Below are positions 42,127 through 50,696 of a stretch of DNA of 64,000 nucleotides, piece after piece. A program made the position numbers and the translations under genes. The notes beneath the pieces are model-generated. The model was not told where the DNA came from, did not search any database, and saw nothing but the letters and a program-made list of their open reading frames with translations. The stretch is taken from positions 25,179 to 89,178 of the forward strand of contig JBOHAD010000004.1 in assembly GCA_050697555.1 (NCBI GenBank), given 5' to 3'. The DNA is from DASQWP01 sp050697555 (GTDB taxonomy: Bacteria; Actinomycetota; Thermoleophilia; Gaiellales; Gaiellaceae). The stretch's first letter is position 1, and each line of letters opens with the position of its first letter.

Positions 42127-42706
42127 GGCGCTTCCTGAGGAACCGGTAGACCTCGATGATCCCCGTGACGGCGAGCGCCACCGCGAAGGCGATGAGGAAG
42201 CCGTACAGCGGGTTCTCCTCGAACGTGCGGCCGCCGACGTACCCGAGGAGCGCCGCATAGGTCGCCCACACGGCGCCCGCGATGATGTCGAACGAGATGA
42301 ACTTGCGCCACGGCATCTTGAGGAGGCCGGCTGCCAGCGTGATCGCCGTCCGGCCGCCCGGGATGAAGCGCCCGATCACGATCAGGTACGGCCCCCGTTC
42401 CTCGATCTGTTTCTCCGCCCAGTCGATTCGCTTGCGCCGCTCCCCCTGGAAGAAGCGCTCGACGACCCACGGTCCCGCGGTGCGTCCGATCGAGTACGAG
42501 GCGTTGTCGCCCACGACGGCCCCCGTGCCGGCAAAGAGAACGACGAGCACGAGCTCCAGGTCACCGGTTCCGGCCAGCACTCCCGCGAGGATCACCGACG
42601 TCTCGCTGGGTACGAGCGGGAAGAGGACGTCGAGCGCCGCGATGCCGAAGAGGAAGACGTACGTCCACGGGGAGCCCGAGACGTACTCCGTCAACGACTC
42701 GAACAC
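42107..42706 (-). CDS. DedA-family membrane protein (VTT domain)
   Basis: A 199-residue member of the DedA/SNARE-associated family, recently linked to undecaprenyl-phosphate or phospholipid scrambling. Shows LFPLVPSETSVILAGVLAG (re-entrant Pro-rich loop with the key Glu), NASYSIGRTAG, and FIPGGRTAITLAAGLLKMPW with the conserved Arg. Translationally close to the amidohydrolase gene but functionally unrelated. Confidence 0.88.
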   Translation of the reverse strand: MFESLTEYVSGSPWTYVFLFGIAALDVLFPLVPSETSVILAGVLAGTGDLELVLVVLFAGTGAVVGDNASYSIGRTAGPWVVERFFQGERRKRIDWAEKQIEERGPYLIVIGRFIPGGRTAITLAAGLLKMPWRKFISFDIIAGAVWATYAALLGYVGGRTFEENPLYGFLIAFAVALAVTGIIEVYRFLRKRRVLARG

Positions 42707-42709
42707 GGG

Positions 42710-43087
42710 TTAGTGGGAGTGCTCGGCCGGGAGGCCGAAGCGGCGGGCCGTTCCCTCTTCCGAGTCGAACTGGATGAGCACCGCGGCCTCCTCGCCCACC
42801 ACCCAGGCGTCGTGGCCGGGCTCGATAGTCACCACCTGCGGCGCCATGAACTCGAAGGTGCAGCCGTCCTCGTACTCGCCCTGGATGTGCCCGCGCGCGA
42901 GGAAGCCCACGTGCGCGTGCATGCAGAGCTTGCTGTCGACGTTCGGGCTCATGTGCGTCGACCAGCGGAAGCCGGGCGGGTACACCGCCCGCTTCACGCG
43001 CCCGTTGCCCGCGCGGACGATGTCCACCTGGGCGCCGCCCACCTCGCGGTGGTCGGCCCCCTCGATGGGCGCTATCAGCGGATCCAC
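42710..43087 (-). CDS. Cupin-domain protein
   Basis: A 125-residue single-cupin protein. The beta-barrel shows YPPGFRWSTHMSPNVDSKLC and MHAHVGFLARGHIQGEYEDG with His ligands, then PQVVTIEPGHDAWVVG. A metal site (three His, one Glu) is probable. GTG 43087 follows a TAAGCT box by 6 bases, so the gene probably starts the cupin-DedA-amidohydrolase transcript. Confidence 0.8.
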   Translation of the reverse strand: MDPLIAPIEGADHREVGGAQVDIVRAGNGRVKRAVYPPGFRWSTHMSPNVDSKLCMHAHVGFLARGHIQGEYEDGCTFEFMAPQVVTIEPGHDAWVVGEEAAVLIQFDSEEGTARRFGLPAEHSH

Positions 43088-43093
43088 GCGCGT

Positions 43094-43099
43094 AGCTTA
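43094..43099 (-). promoter_or_regulatory. -10 box (TAAGCT) for the cupin operon
   Basis: Ends 6 bases before GTG 43087 on the minus strand. Confidence 0.4.
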
Positions 43100-43163
43100 C
43101 TCAGAGCCGGTTTCAGATCGGACCAGAGCGAGTCCCTCGCGAAGCCCGTTCGTCCCACGCTCT

Positions 43164-43583
43164 CTAGATCGGCTCCAGAGGCACGGTCTCGTCGGCTAGC
43201 TGGCGGAACAGGACGATCTTGCCCTCCCGTACGCGGAACACGGCGGTCACGCGGCCGCCCGAGACGTCGCACGCGCTTGCCCCCCGATTGCCGAGGAGGA
43301 ACGTCGCCGTCGTGTCCTCACCCATGGTTTCGAGGTCGACGATCCGGCCCGAGCAGGGCAGGCTGCGGTTCCAGGCGAGCGGGTCGGCGCGCGTGCGAAC
43401 GGTCAGCCGGAGGCCGCCCTGCTCGATCTGCGCGCCCACCGCGAAGAGATCGGCCGCAGCGCCGTCGTCGCCCGCGTTGAGCGCGCGGCTCCAGGCGCGG
43501 ACGACGTCCTCCGGACTCGAGAGCTCGTCGCCGCCGCAGCCCGTGAGGGCGACGACGAGGACGAGCACCGCCAGCCGCCTCAG
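43164..43583 (-). CDS. Lipoprotein with an NTF2/SnoaL-like domain
   Basis: A small exported lipoprotein: RRLAVLVLVVALTGCGGDE ends in a lipobox Cys, and the rest (SSPEDVVRAWSRALNAGDDG...RVREGKIVLFRQL) resembles the NTF2-like fold. A GTG at 43568 would give a signal peptide without basic residues. A rare CTG at 43583, overlapping the stop of the upstream GNAT gene (CTGA), gives the proper RR start, so CTG initiation is considered. Ligand unknown. Confidence 0.65.
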   Translation of the reverse strand: MRRLAVLVLVVALTGCGGDELSSPEDVVRAWSRALNAGDDGAAADLFAVGAQIEQGGLRLTVRTRADPLAWNRSLPCSGRIVDLETMGEDTTATFLLGNRGASACDVSGGRVTAVFRVREGKIVLFRQLADETVPLEPI

Positions 43584-44503
43584 CGGAGCTCCTTGACGAA
43601 GTCCTGGTGGACGATCCGCGGCTCAAAGCCGAGCTCGTCGTTCAGCGCCAGCATGGCTCGGTTCTCGGTGTCGTTGCCGGTGTACATGGCGGTGATCCTG
43701 TGCTCGGCCGCCCAGCGGACAGTCGCCAGCTTGGCGAGCCGGGCGAGCCCGCGCCGGCGGAACTCGCGGAGGGTTCCGGTCATCTCCACCATCGCCCGCG
43801 CTCCTTCGCGGTCGACCTGGAGCCAGGAGATCGCGACCAGCCGGCCGTCCGCCGCGAGGATGACCGCACTCGCCTCGTGGTCGAGGTCCGGCTGCTCGAG
43901 GATCTGCGCCCGCCACTCCTCCAACGTGATCGGGACGAGCGGCTCCGAGTGCGGAGCGTCGGCGTCCACCGCCTCGAAGAGGCGGTGGAGCTCCCCCGCG
44001 CGGTCGGTCACCCCGGCGAGCGGAAGAACCCGAAAGCCCTCCCCGCCCTTGGCCGCCTCGAGCCGGGAGAGCGGAGAAAGGTCGACGGATCGTGGGTCGA
44101 GCACGGAGATGCGTTCTGACCTTCCCTCACGGAAGCCGCGCAAGAGGAGGAAGCGGCGGGCGTCGTCATCCGCTGCCGCTTCGGCGTAGATCCGCGCAGC
44201 TGTCGAGAGGTGCGACTCGGCGAGCTCGTAGAGACGTCCTCCAAGCCCGTGCCGGCGATACGGGCGGTCGACGCCGCCGAAGACCTCGGCCGCGCCGCTT
44301 GCGAACTCCCACCGGAAGCGCGCCTGCGCCCACCCGGCGACCTCACCGTCGGCGAGCGCGACCCAGCAGGCGAGACGCGCCCGCTCCGGCTCGTTCTCCA
44401 CCCAGTGGAGGAGACCGCGGTCGCTCACGACCCACTCGGGCGCGATCCGCCGGAACAGAGCAGCCACACCCGCCGCATCGGCCGGCCCGAAGGGGCGGAT
44501 CAC
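43580..44503 (-). CDS. Double GNAT acetyltransferase
   Basis: 307 residues containing two GNAT domains. The N-terminal one shows VFGGVDRPYRRHGLGGRLY; the C-terminal one MVEMTGTLREFRRRGLARLAKL, with the Arg-Gly acetyl-CoA loop in both, and YTGNDTENRAMLALNDELGFE. Such tandem GNATs may acetylate aminoglycosides, mycothiol precursors or small amines. GTG 44503 overlaps the stop of the FAD oxidoreductase (GTGA). Confidence 0.85.
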   Translation of the reverse strand: MIRPFGPADAAGVAALFRRIAPEWVVSDRGLLHWVENEPERARLACWVALADGEVAGWAQARFRWEFASGAAEVFGGVDRPYRRHGLGGRLYELAESHLSTAARIYAEAAADDDARRFLLLRGFREGRSERISVLDPRSVDLSPLSRLEAAKGGEGFRVLPLAGVTDRAGELHRLFEAVDADAPHSEPLVPITLEEWRAQILEQPDLDHEASAVILAADGRLVAISWLQVDREGARAMVEMTGTLREFRRRGLARLAKLATVRWAAEHRITAMYTGNDTENRAMLALNDELGFEPRIVHQDFVKELR

Positions 44504-45647
44504 GAGAGCCTCGCGGGATCGAAGTCGCCGTAGTGGCCGTCCGCGAGCCGCCGGGCGAGCGCGGGCCCGGTGACCATTCCGATCGAGGAGAGACCGCCGA
44601 GCACCTCGAGCCCCTCGACTCCGGGAACCGGGCCCACTACGGGAGGCCGTCCGGCGTCATCGCCCGCCGGCCCGACCAGGCGGCGACGACCGGCACGTCC
44701 TCGAGGTGCGGCGAGATCCGGACAGCGCGCTCGGCCAGACGCCGCACCGTCTCCGGGCCCTCCGACTCCTCGAGAAGGGAGCGCTGGAGCGAGGTGCCGA
44801 TGAGGCAGTGGCCCGCGGGACGGCCGCCCAGCAGGAGCGAGACGAGGCCCGGTTCGTCCACGGCGCCGGCCGCCACGTCCCCGAGCGTCGGGTCGGCGGC
44901 CAGCCGGCCCATCTCCTCCTGCACGGGCCAGGCCGCTTGCTCGATCGCGTAGCGCGGCTGCGGCTCGACCCGGCCGGTCTCGAGCAGCCAGCCGCGTGTC
45001 GAGGAGACGGGCAGGTCGACGCCGGCAGTGCGAAGGAGGAAGCGCAGGCGAGGGCCGGCCGCGTTCATGACGCGCCCGCAGGCGACGACGCCCTCGTCCG
45101 TGGCGAGGCCAGTGACGCGGCCGTCGCGGACGAGGATCCGCTTCGCCTCGCAGCCGCGCCGGAGCTCGGCGCCGGCGCGGCGGGCCGCCTCGGCCGTCGC
45201 GGTCGTGGCGCCCATCGCGTCGACGGTATAACCGCCCTCGACGACCCAGCCGCCTGCGAGGTCGTCCGCGAACCACTCGTCCTCGCGCAGGTCGACGGGC
45301 TCGCCGCCGACCGCGTCCGCGTAGGCGCGACCGTGTCCGAGCTCCCGCTCCTCCGTGGCAAGCAGGAGCATCGGCCACGGCCGGAAGTCGAACGGAACCG
45401 GGCCTTCCGCCTGGAGCTCGTCGTAGATCTCGGCCGTCTCGGCGAGGAGCTCGTTGATCCAGCTCGCCGGTTGGCGGAAGAGGAAGCCGCCGTTCCGGCC
45501 GGAGGCTCCCGCGCCAACGCCGCCGCGCTCGACCAGGAGGACGCGCTCGCCTCGCTCGGCGAGGAAGCCGGCGAGAGAGCAGCCGGCGATGCCCCCGCCG
45601 ACGACGATCGTGTCCCAGCAGCCATGTCCGGGGTCAGACCCCGTCAT
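44500..45647 (-). pseudogene. FAD-dependent glycine/D-amino-acid oxidase family gene with a frameshift near its 3' end
   Basis: Begins MTGSDPGHGCWDTIVVGGGI (the dinucleotide-binding GxGxxG follows) and runs as a DAO-type oxidoreductase to RRAMTPDGLP, where TAG stops it at 44637. In the +1 frame the natural end follows: VVGPVPGVEGLEVLGGLSSI up to the stop at 44500. One base is missing in a C-run near 44641. Most of the enzyme is intact, so this could be a base error. The start codon lies within a palindromic repeat. Confidence 0.75.
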
Positions 45648-45648
45648 G
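45623..45648. repeat. Palindromic repeat CATGTCCGGGGTC-A-GACCCCGTCATG
   Basis: Near-perfect palindrome (one position missing in the right arm). It supplies the start codon and first codons of the FAD oxidoreductase. Same family as at 61003. Confidence 0.6.
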
Positions 45649-45663
45649 TGCGAGGTGGACGGG

Positions 45664-45876
45664 TCAGCTCTGGAAGGACTCGTCGTCCTTCTTGCGTTTA
45701 CGCCAGAACATGAGCGTGCCGAGGGCGGCGGCCGTGCCGGCGACGGCGGCCGCGATGATGCCGCCACGCTTGCCCGGCGTGGCGCTCTTCGCCTTTCGCT
45801 TCATCGCGCGCTTCGCGATCGGCTTGCCGAGCGTGTACACGACGTAGCCCATGAAGGCCTTGCGCTTGCTGAGCAT
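45664..45876 (-). CDS. Small basic single-helix membrane protein (70 aa)
   Basis: Begins MLSKRKAFMGYVVYTLGKPI and continues AKRAMKRKAK, with a second hydrophobic stretch (GGIIAAAVAGTAAALGTLMFW) and an acidic tail. AAAGGAGG precedes ATG 45876. It lies 11 bases after lpdA on the same strand and may be translated from the same message. No family recognised. Confidence 0.6.
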   Translation of the reverse strand: MLSKRKAFMGYVVYTLGKPIAKRAMKRKAKSATPGKRGGIIAAAVAGTAAALGTLMFWRKRKKDDESFQS

Positions 45877-45887
45877 CTCCCCTCCTT

Positions 45888-47291
45888 TCACGCCCTGGCG
45901 GGCGTCCGCTTCTTGTTCGGGACGTGGATGGCGCGGCCGAGCGCCACGAGGCCCGCTTCCTTGACCGCCTCCGAGAGCGTCGGGTGCGCGGCCATCCCGT
46001 CGGCGACCGTCTCGACCGTCGCCTCGGCGTCGAGCGCGACCACGCCGGCCTCGATCAGGTCGGTGACGTGCGGCCCGATCATGACGACGCCGAGGAGCTC
46101 GCCGTAGCGGGACTCGTGGATCGACTTGACCCAGCCCGTGGTCTCGTTCTGCATGATGGCGCGGCCGTTGGCCGCCCAGGGAAACATCCCCGTGACGACG
46201 TCGTCGCCGTACTGCTCGCGCGCCTCCTGCTCCGTGAGTCCGACGCCGGCGATCTCCGGGTCGGTGTAGATCGGGCGCGGGACGCCGCGGTTGTCGACGA
46301 CCGCCTCGTGCCCCATCGCGTTCTCGGCGGCCACCTCGCCCTCGCGGAAGGCCGTGTGGGCGAGCTGCCAGTAGCCGGCGCAGTCGCCGACGGCGTAGAT
46401 GTGCTCGACGGTGGTGCGGCGGTGCTCGTCGGCGGCGATCCCCTTCTTCTCATCGGGCTCGACGCCTATGGCGTCGAGCCCGAGGTCCTGTACGTTCGGG
46501 CCGCGGCCGGTGGCGACGAGCATGAGGTCGGCCTCGACCGTCTCGTCGCCGAAGTGCACCCGAAGGCCGCCGTCGGCCTCCTCGACCTTGTCGCAGCGCG
46601 CCTCCAGGTGGACGGCGATGCCGCGCTTCTTGAACTGCTTCTGGAGCTCCTTCGCAGCGTCGGCGTCCTCGATCGGGATGAGGGACGGAAGCATCTCGAC
46701 GATCGTCACCTCGGAGCCGAAACGCTGGAGGATGGAGGCGAACTCGCAGCCGATGATGCCGCCGCCGAGGATCACGATGCGCTTCGGCACCTCCCCCTGG
46801 GCGAGAAGGCCGGTCGAGTCGACGCACCTCTCGGAGTCGATCCCCTCGATCGGCGGCCGCAGCGGCGAGGAGCCCGTGGCGATGACGGCGTGCTTGAAGG
46901 TCACGTCCTCGCCGCCCTCGATCGCGATCGTGTTCGCGTCCTTGAAGCGTCCGCGGCCCTTCGCCCACTGGACGCCGTTGGCCTTGAAGAGGCCGGCGAC
47001 GCCCGTCGTGAGCTGCTTGACCACGCCGTCCTTCCACTCGTTCGCGACGGCGAAGTCGAGCTCGGGCTCGCCGACCTTGACGCCGAGCTTGGCGAAGGTC
47101 TCCTCGGCCTCCTTGAGCGCGAAGGCGGTCTGCACCCAGGCCTTGGTGGGGATGCACCCGACGCGCAGGCAGGTGCCGCCGAGGGCGTCCTCCTGCTCGA
47201 TGCAGACGACGTCGGCGCCGAGCTGGGACGCCCGGATCGCCGCCGGGTACCCGCCCGGGCCGCCGCCGAGAACGGCGACGTCACACTCCAT
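45888..47291 (-). CDS. lpdA: Dihydrolipoyl dehydrogenase (E3)
   Basis: Reoxidises the lipoyl groups of 2-oxoacid dehydrogenase complexes, using FAD and NAD. 467 residues: VAVLGGGPGGYPAAIRAS (FAD fold), GGTCLRVGCIPTKAW with the redox disulfide, RIVILGGGIIGCEFASIL (NAD fold), YAVGDCAGYWQLAHTA and the C-terminal AAHPTLSEAVKEA with the catalytic His. The matching E1/E2 genes lie 1 kb upstream on the same strand. Confidence 0.95.
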   Translation of the reverse strand: MECDVAVLGGGPGGYPAAIRASQLGADVVCIEQEDALGGTCLRVGCIPTKAWVQTAFALKEAEETFAKLGVKVGEPELDFAVANEWKDGVVKQLTTGVAGLFKANGVQWAKGRGRFKDANTIAIEGGEDVTFKHAVIATGSSPLRPPIEGIDSERCVDSTGLLAQGEVPKRIVILGGGIIGCEFASILQRFGSEVTIVEMLPSLIPIEDADAAKELQKQFKKRGIAVHLEARCDKVEEADGGLRVHFGDETVEADLMLVATGRGPNVQDLGLDAIGVEPDEKKGIAADEHRRTTVEHIYAVGDCAGYWQLAHTAFREGEVAAENAMGHEAVVDNRGVPRPIYTDPEIAGVGLTEQEAREQYGDDVVTGMFPWAANGRAIMQNETTGWVKSIHESRYGELLGVVMIGPHVTDLIEAGVVALDAEATVETVADGMAAHPTLSEAVKEAGLVALGRAIHVPNKKRTPARA

Positions 47292-47376
47292 GCTGGAACC
47301 TCTCTCGATCGCTTCTCTGGTCTAGGAGCGATCCTACCCGGGGCGGCGCAGCCCACGCCTCGCCCCTGAAAGACGG

Positions 47377-47400
47377 GAGGGCGGCCCCTGTGCCGCCCTC
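47377..47400. repeat. 9-bp hairpin in the lpdA upstream region
   Basis: GAGGGCGGC-CCCTGT-GCCGCCCTC, perfect. It lies in the 281-base gap between lpdA and the gene at 47573, which otherwise holds only the latter's promoter. Confidence 0.4.
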
Positions 47401-47558
47401 GCCGTGACCCGGGGTTCAATCCGGTTCACGGCAGATAACGGCTGGCTGAGGGGGTGAGGCGATCCCTGGAACGAGGGAGCACGGCAGACGCCGACCGCCG
47501 GTTCCTGTGACCGGCTTTCCCCAAGGATTTCCACTGGCGTTCCACAGGCCGACATGCG

Positions 47559-47564
47559 TAGGCT
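47559..47564 (+). promoter_or_regulatory. -10 box (TAGGCT) of the 80-aa gene
   Basis: Ends 8 bases before GTG 47573; no ribosome site. Confidence 0.4.
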
Positions 47565-47572
47565 CGAAAGGC

Positions 47573-47815
47573 GTGATCGAGCCACAGCAGCTCGACATCT
47601 TCATCCCGCTGCACCGCGGCGAGCGTCTTCGCGAGTGGGCGAGCCTCGCGCTCGAGAACCAGATGGAGCTTGCGCAGCCGGAAGGGGTCCCCTCGTTCGC
47701 CGACTGGCTCCGGGAGAACGGCCATGTTCCTCCCGGCCTGTCTCGAGATGCGCTCACCGTGCTCGTCGCCGTGATGCACGACTACGAGGCCAACGCCCTC
47801 CGCGGCGCTCTGTAG
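47573..47815 (+). CDS. Small hypothetical protein (80 aa)
   Basis: Begins IEPQQLDIFIPLHRGERLRE and ends AVMHDYEANALRGAL; mostly helical, no membrane segment. GTG 47573 is chosen from the -10 box; an earlier in-frame ATG (47507) would add 22 residues. Divergent from lpdA. No family recognised. Confidence 0.5.
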   Translation: MIEPQQLDIFIPLHRGERLREWASLALENQMELAQPEGVPSFADWLRENGHVPPGLSRDALTVLVAVMHDYEANALRGAL

Positions 47816-47957
47816 ACCACCGCGGCACACGGCGACTACGGAGCCATTAACCATCTCGCCGTGTCGGCGTACCCGGCCGCCGCTCGAGCCACACGCGCCC
47901 CGCCTCTGTTGCGCTCGCCCAAGCCAGGCCGGGTGAGCCGCCGTCATCTCGGCCCCG

Positions 47958-48284
47958 CTAGATGTCCTGGGAGAGCTGAATCCGGTTGCCGTCCGGATCG
48001 AAGACGTCCAGCAGGCGGATCGTTCCCGGGATCTCGAGCACGACGCCGACGTTGACGCCCTCCTCGCGGAGGCGCTCGGCTTCCGCCTTCACGTCCGGGA
48101 CGTCGACGGTCACGACGGCCTCGTCCTCCTGCGGGTCGCCCTCCGCCAGCGCTACCTCGACGTTGCCCCGGACCAGGCGGGCCCAGCGGTCTTCCTTGTC
48201 CACGTAGGCCTCCTCGAAGCCGAGCTTCTGCGTGTAGAACGACCGCGCGGCCTCGAGATCGGACACGCGATACCAGATGCTCAC
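47958..48284 (-). CDS. VOC-family protein (glyoxalase-like)
   Basis: A 108-residue single VOC module: IWYRVSDLEAARSFYTQKLG at the start, NVEVALAEGDP, then a second betaalpha unit DVKAEAERLREEGVNVG and the closing DVFDPDGNRIQL with a Glu/Asn metal-edge pattern. Its GTG start overlaps the stop of the E2 gene (GTGA), so it is translated with the dehydrogenase operon. Substrate unknown. Confidence 0.85.
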   Translation of the reverse strand: MSIWYRVSDLEAARSFYTQKLGFEEAYVDKEDRWARLVRGNVEVALAEGDPQEDEAVVTVDVPDVKAEAERLREEGVNVGVVLEIPGTIRLLDVFDPDGNRIQLSQDI

Positions 48285-49552
48285 AGTGCGAGGCCGGGCT
48301 CTTCGAGGAACCCCTTCACCGTGCGCAGGAAATCGGACGCGGTCGCGCCGTCGACCGAGCGGTGGTCGCAGGTGAGCGTCATCTCCATCACAGGGCGCGC
48401 GACGACCTCGCCCTCGCGGGCGACAGCGCGCTCCTCGATCGCGCCGACGGCGAGGATGCCGGCCTGCGGCGGGTTCAGCACCGCGACAAAGCGCTCGACG
48501 CCGTACATGCCCAGGTTCGAGATCGTGAACGTGCCACCTTCGAGATCCTGCGCCTGGAGCTTCCCTCCGCGCGTGCGCTCGACGACGTCCGCCCGCTCGG
48601 CGGCGATCTGCGGGATCGTCTTCACCTCGCAGTTGCGGAGCACCGGGACGACGAGGCCGTTCGGGATCGCCACCGCGATGCCGACGTTGGCCGTCGGCTG
48701 GAGCTGGATCTGGTCGCCTGCGAAGAGCGCGTTCATGGCCCGGTGGCGCATGAGGGCGACGGCGCAGACCTTCGTGAGGATGTCCGAGTAGGTCGGCCGC
48801 GTCTCGTCCTCGCCGGTGCGCTCGACGAGCGCCTCGCGCAGGCTGATCGCCGCGCTCATGTCCGCGGTCATCGTGATCTGGAAGGCGGGCGCCTCCCAGG
48901 CTTCCGTCATACGGCGCGCGATCGTCTTGCGGATGCCCGTGAGAGGGATGCTCTCGATCTCACCCGGCGGAGCAGCGGCGGCCGGAGCCGCAGCCGGCGT
49001 GGCGCCGGCGCGCTCGACGTCCTCCGCCACGATGCGGCCCTCGGGGCCGGTTCCGCGGAGCCCGGAGAGGTCGATGCCGCGCTCCCGCGCGATCCGGCGC
49101 GCCAGGGGCGAGGCCTTCATGCGGCCGCCGTCCTGTCTCTGCTCCGCGACCTCCGGTCGCGGAGCAGGTTCATCGGCCTCCCGACCTCGTTCGCGCTCTT
49201 CCTCGCGCTCAGGAGCAGGCTCTCCCTCCTCTGCTCCCTCCTCCTCGGTGACCTTGGTCGGGTCCTCAACCTCCCCTTCGGCCGAATCGTCAGATTCGGC
49301 CGAAATGTCCTCGCCTTCGTCGCCGATGACCGCGACCGCCTTGCCGACCTCGATCTCCTCCCCCTCGCCGGCCATGATCTTCAGGAGCACGCCGGAGAAG
49401 TCCGCCTCCACCTCCTGCGTCACCTTCTCCGTGTCGAGCTCGTAGAGCGGCTCGCCCTTCTCGACCGCCTCGCCCTCCGACTTCAGCCACTTCACGATCG
49501 TGCCGGCTTCCATGCCCTGCCCGAGCCGCGGAAGCGTGACCTGGTTCGCCAC
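48281..49552 (-). CDS. Dihydrolipoyllysine acyltransferase (E2) of a 2-oxoacid dehydrogenase complex
   Basis: Transfers the acyl group from lipoyl-lysine to CoA. Domains: lipoyl domain (VTLPRLGQGMEAGTI...YELDTEKVTQEVEA with the lipoylated Lys), an acidic linker of about 65 residues, a peripheral subunit-binding domain (ASPLARRIARERGIDLSGL), and the catalytic domain ending with TLTCDHRSVDGATASDF, which has the His and Asp of the active site. About 423 residues. GTG 49552 follows GGGAGGGG; the ribosome site lies in an inverted repeat. Confidence 0.92.
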   Translation of the reverse strand: MANQVTLPRLGQGMEAGTIVKWLKSEGEAVEKGEPLYELDTEKVTQEVEADFSGVLLKIMAGEGEEIEVGKAVAVIGDEGEDISAESDDSAEGEVEDPTKVTEEEGAEEGEPAPEREEERERGREADEPAPRPEVAEQRQDGGRMKASPLARRIARERGIDLSGLRGTGPEGRIVAEDVERAGATPAAAPAAAAPPGEIESIPLTGIRKTIARRMTEAWEAPAFQITMTADMSAAISLREALVERTGEDETRPTYSDILTKVCAVALMRHRAMNALFAGDQIQLQPTANVGIAVAIPNGLVVPVLRNCEVKTIPQIAAERADVVERTRGGKLQAQDLEGGTFTISNLGMYGVERFVAVLNPPQAGILAVGAIEERAVAREGEVVARPVMEMTLTCDHRSVDGATASDFLRTVKGFLEEPGLAL

Positions 49553-49719
49553 TAGTGCCCCTCCCGGTGATGCTGTCGAGCTGCTGGGTCGCGAGCAGCA
49601 AGCCAGAGGCTGCACTCGTCCGCAGCCAAGGCTCGCAGCCTTGGTAAGGGCGAGGGTGGCCTCTGGCGCCGCGTGATCGCGGGCCAGAAGCCGACGTGTA
49701 ACGCCGGGAGGGGCACTAG
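49552..49719. repeat. 168-bp inverted-repeat element between E1beta and E2 genes
   Basis: CTAGTGCCCCTCCCGG (49552-49567) and its exact 16-base reverse complement (49704-49719) bound 136 bases. Within these lie further pairs: GCTGCT/AGCAGC, GCCAGAGGC/GCCTCTGGC and CCAAGGCT-CGC-AGCCTTGG. The right arm contains the E1beta stop; the left arm contains the E2 ribosome site and the first base of its start. It could be a MITE-like insertion or an RNA structure that sets the E1/E2 expression ratio. Confidence 0.65.
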
Positions 49720-50696
49720 GCGCGCTCCACCGTGCGCTTGATCGCGGCGAGCACGTCCGCCTTGTGTGGGATGACGAACTCCTCCATGATCGGCGCGAAC
49801 GGCAGGGGGACGAACTTGGAGCCCACGCGCTCGATCGGCGCGTCCAGGTAGTCGAACGCCTTCTCCTGCACGACCGCGGTCACCTCGGCGCCGAAGCCCA
49901 TGCGGACGACCGCCTCGTGTGCCACCACGCAGCGCGAGGTCTTCTTGACGGATTCGACGATCGCGTCTTCGTCGAGCGGGAGCAGCGTGCGCGGGTCGAC
50001 GACCTCGACCGAAATCCCCTCCTCCTCCGCCTCCTCGGCGGCGCCGAGCGCCTCGTGCACGAGCCGGCCGGTGGCGACCACGGTCACGTCCCCGCCCTCA
50101 CGGTGCACGCGCGCCTTTCCGAGCTCGATGCCGTCGATCTCGTCCGGTACCTCGCCCTTGATCCCGTAGAGCGTGCGGTGCTCGAAGAAGAGGACCGGGT
50201 TGTCGTCGTAGATCGACGTCCAGAGGAGGCCGCGCACGTCGGCCGGCGTGGAGGGGAAGACGACCTTGAGCCCGGGCACGTGCACGAACCAGGCCTCGAG
50301 CTGCTGCGCGTGCTGCGCGCCCGGCGACCAGCCCGCGCCTCCCTGCGTGCGCACGGTGAGCGGCACCTTGACCTGGCCGCCCGACATGTAGCGGTGCTTG
50401 GCCGCCTGGCTCACGAGCTGCTCCATGGCGAGCGTCGTGAAGTCCTGGTACATGATCTCCACGATCGGGCGCATGCCCGCGATCGCCGCGCCCACGCCCG
50501 AGCCGACGATCGCCATCTCGGAGATCGGCGTGTTGCGCACGCGGTCGGGGCCGAACTCCTCCAGCATCCCCTGCGTCACGCCCATCGAGCCGCCCATCTC
50601 GGCGATGTCCTCGCCCATGATGAAGACGTCCTCGTCGCGGCGCATGGCCTCGCTCATCGCCTCCCGCACCGCCTCGCGATACGTCAATTCGGGCAT
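49716..50696 (-). CDS. 2-oxoacid dehydrogenase E1 component, beta subunit
   Basis: Thiamine-diphosphate-dependent decarboxylation together with E1alpha. 326 residues: LTYREAVREAMSEAMRRDED, EDIAEMGGSMGVTQGML, NTPISEMAIVGSGVGAA (TPP/Glu region), VRTQGGAGWSPGAQHAQ, and the C-terminal transketolase domain ending FAPIMEEFVIPHK. ATG 50696 overlaps the E1alpha stop by one base. The stop codon lies in the inverted-repeat element. Confidence 0.93.
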   Translation of the reverse strand: MPELTYREAVREAMSEAMRRDEDVFIMGEDIAEMGGSMGVTQGMLEEFGPDRVRNTPISEMAIVGSGVGAAIAGMRPIVEIMYQDFTTLAMEQLVSQAAKHRYMSGGQVKVPLTVRTQGGAGWSPGAQHAQQLEAWFVHVPGLKVVFPSTPADVRGLLWTSIYDDNPVLFFEHRTLYGIKGEVPDEIDGIELGKARVHREGGDVTVVATGRLVHEALGAAEEAEEEGISVEVVDPRTLLPLDEDAIVESVKKTSRCVVAHEAVVRMGFGAEVTAVVQEKAFDYLDAPIERVGSKFVPLPFAPIMEEFVIPHKADVLAAIKRTVERA

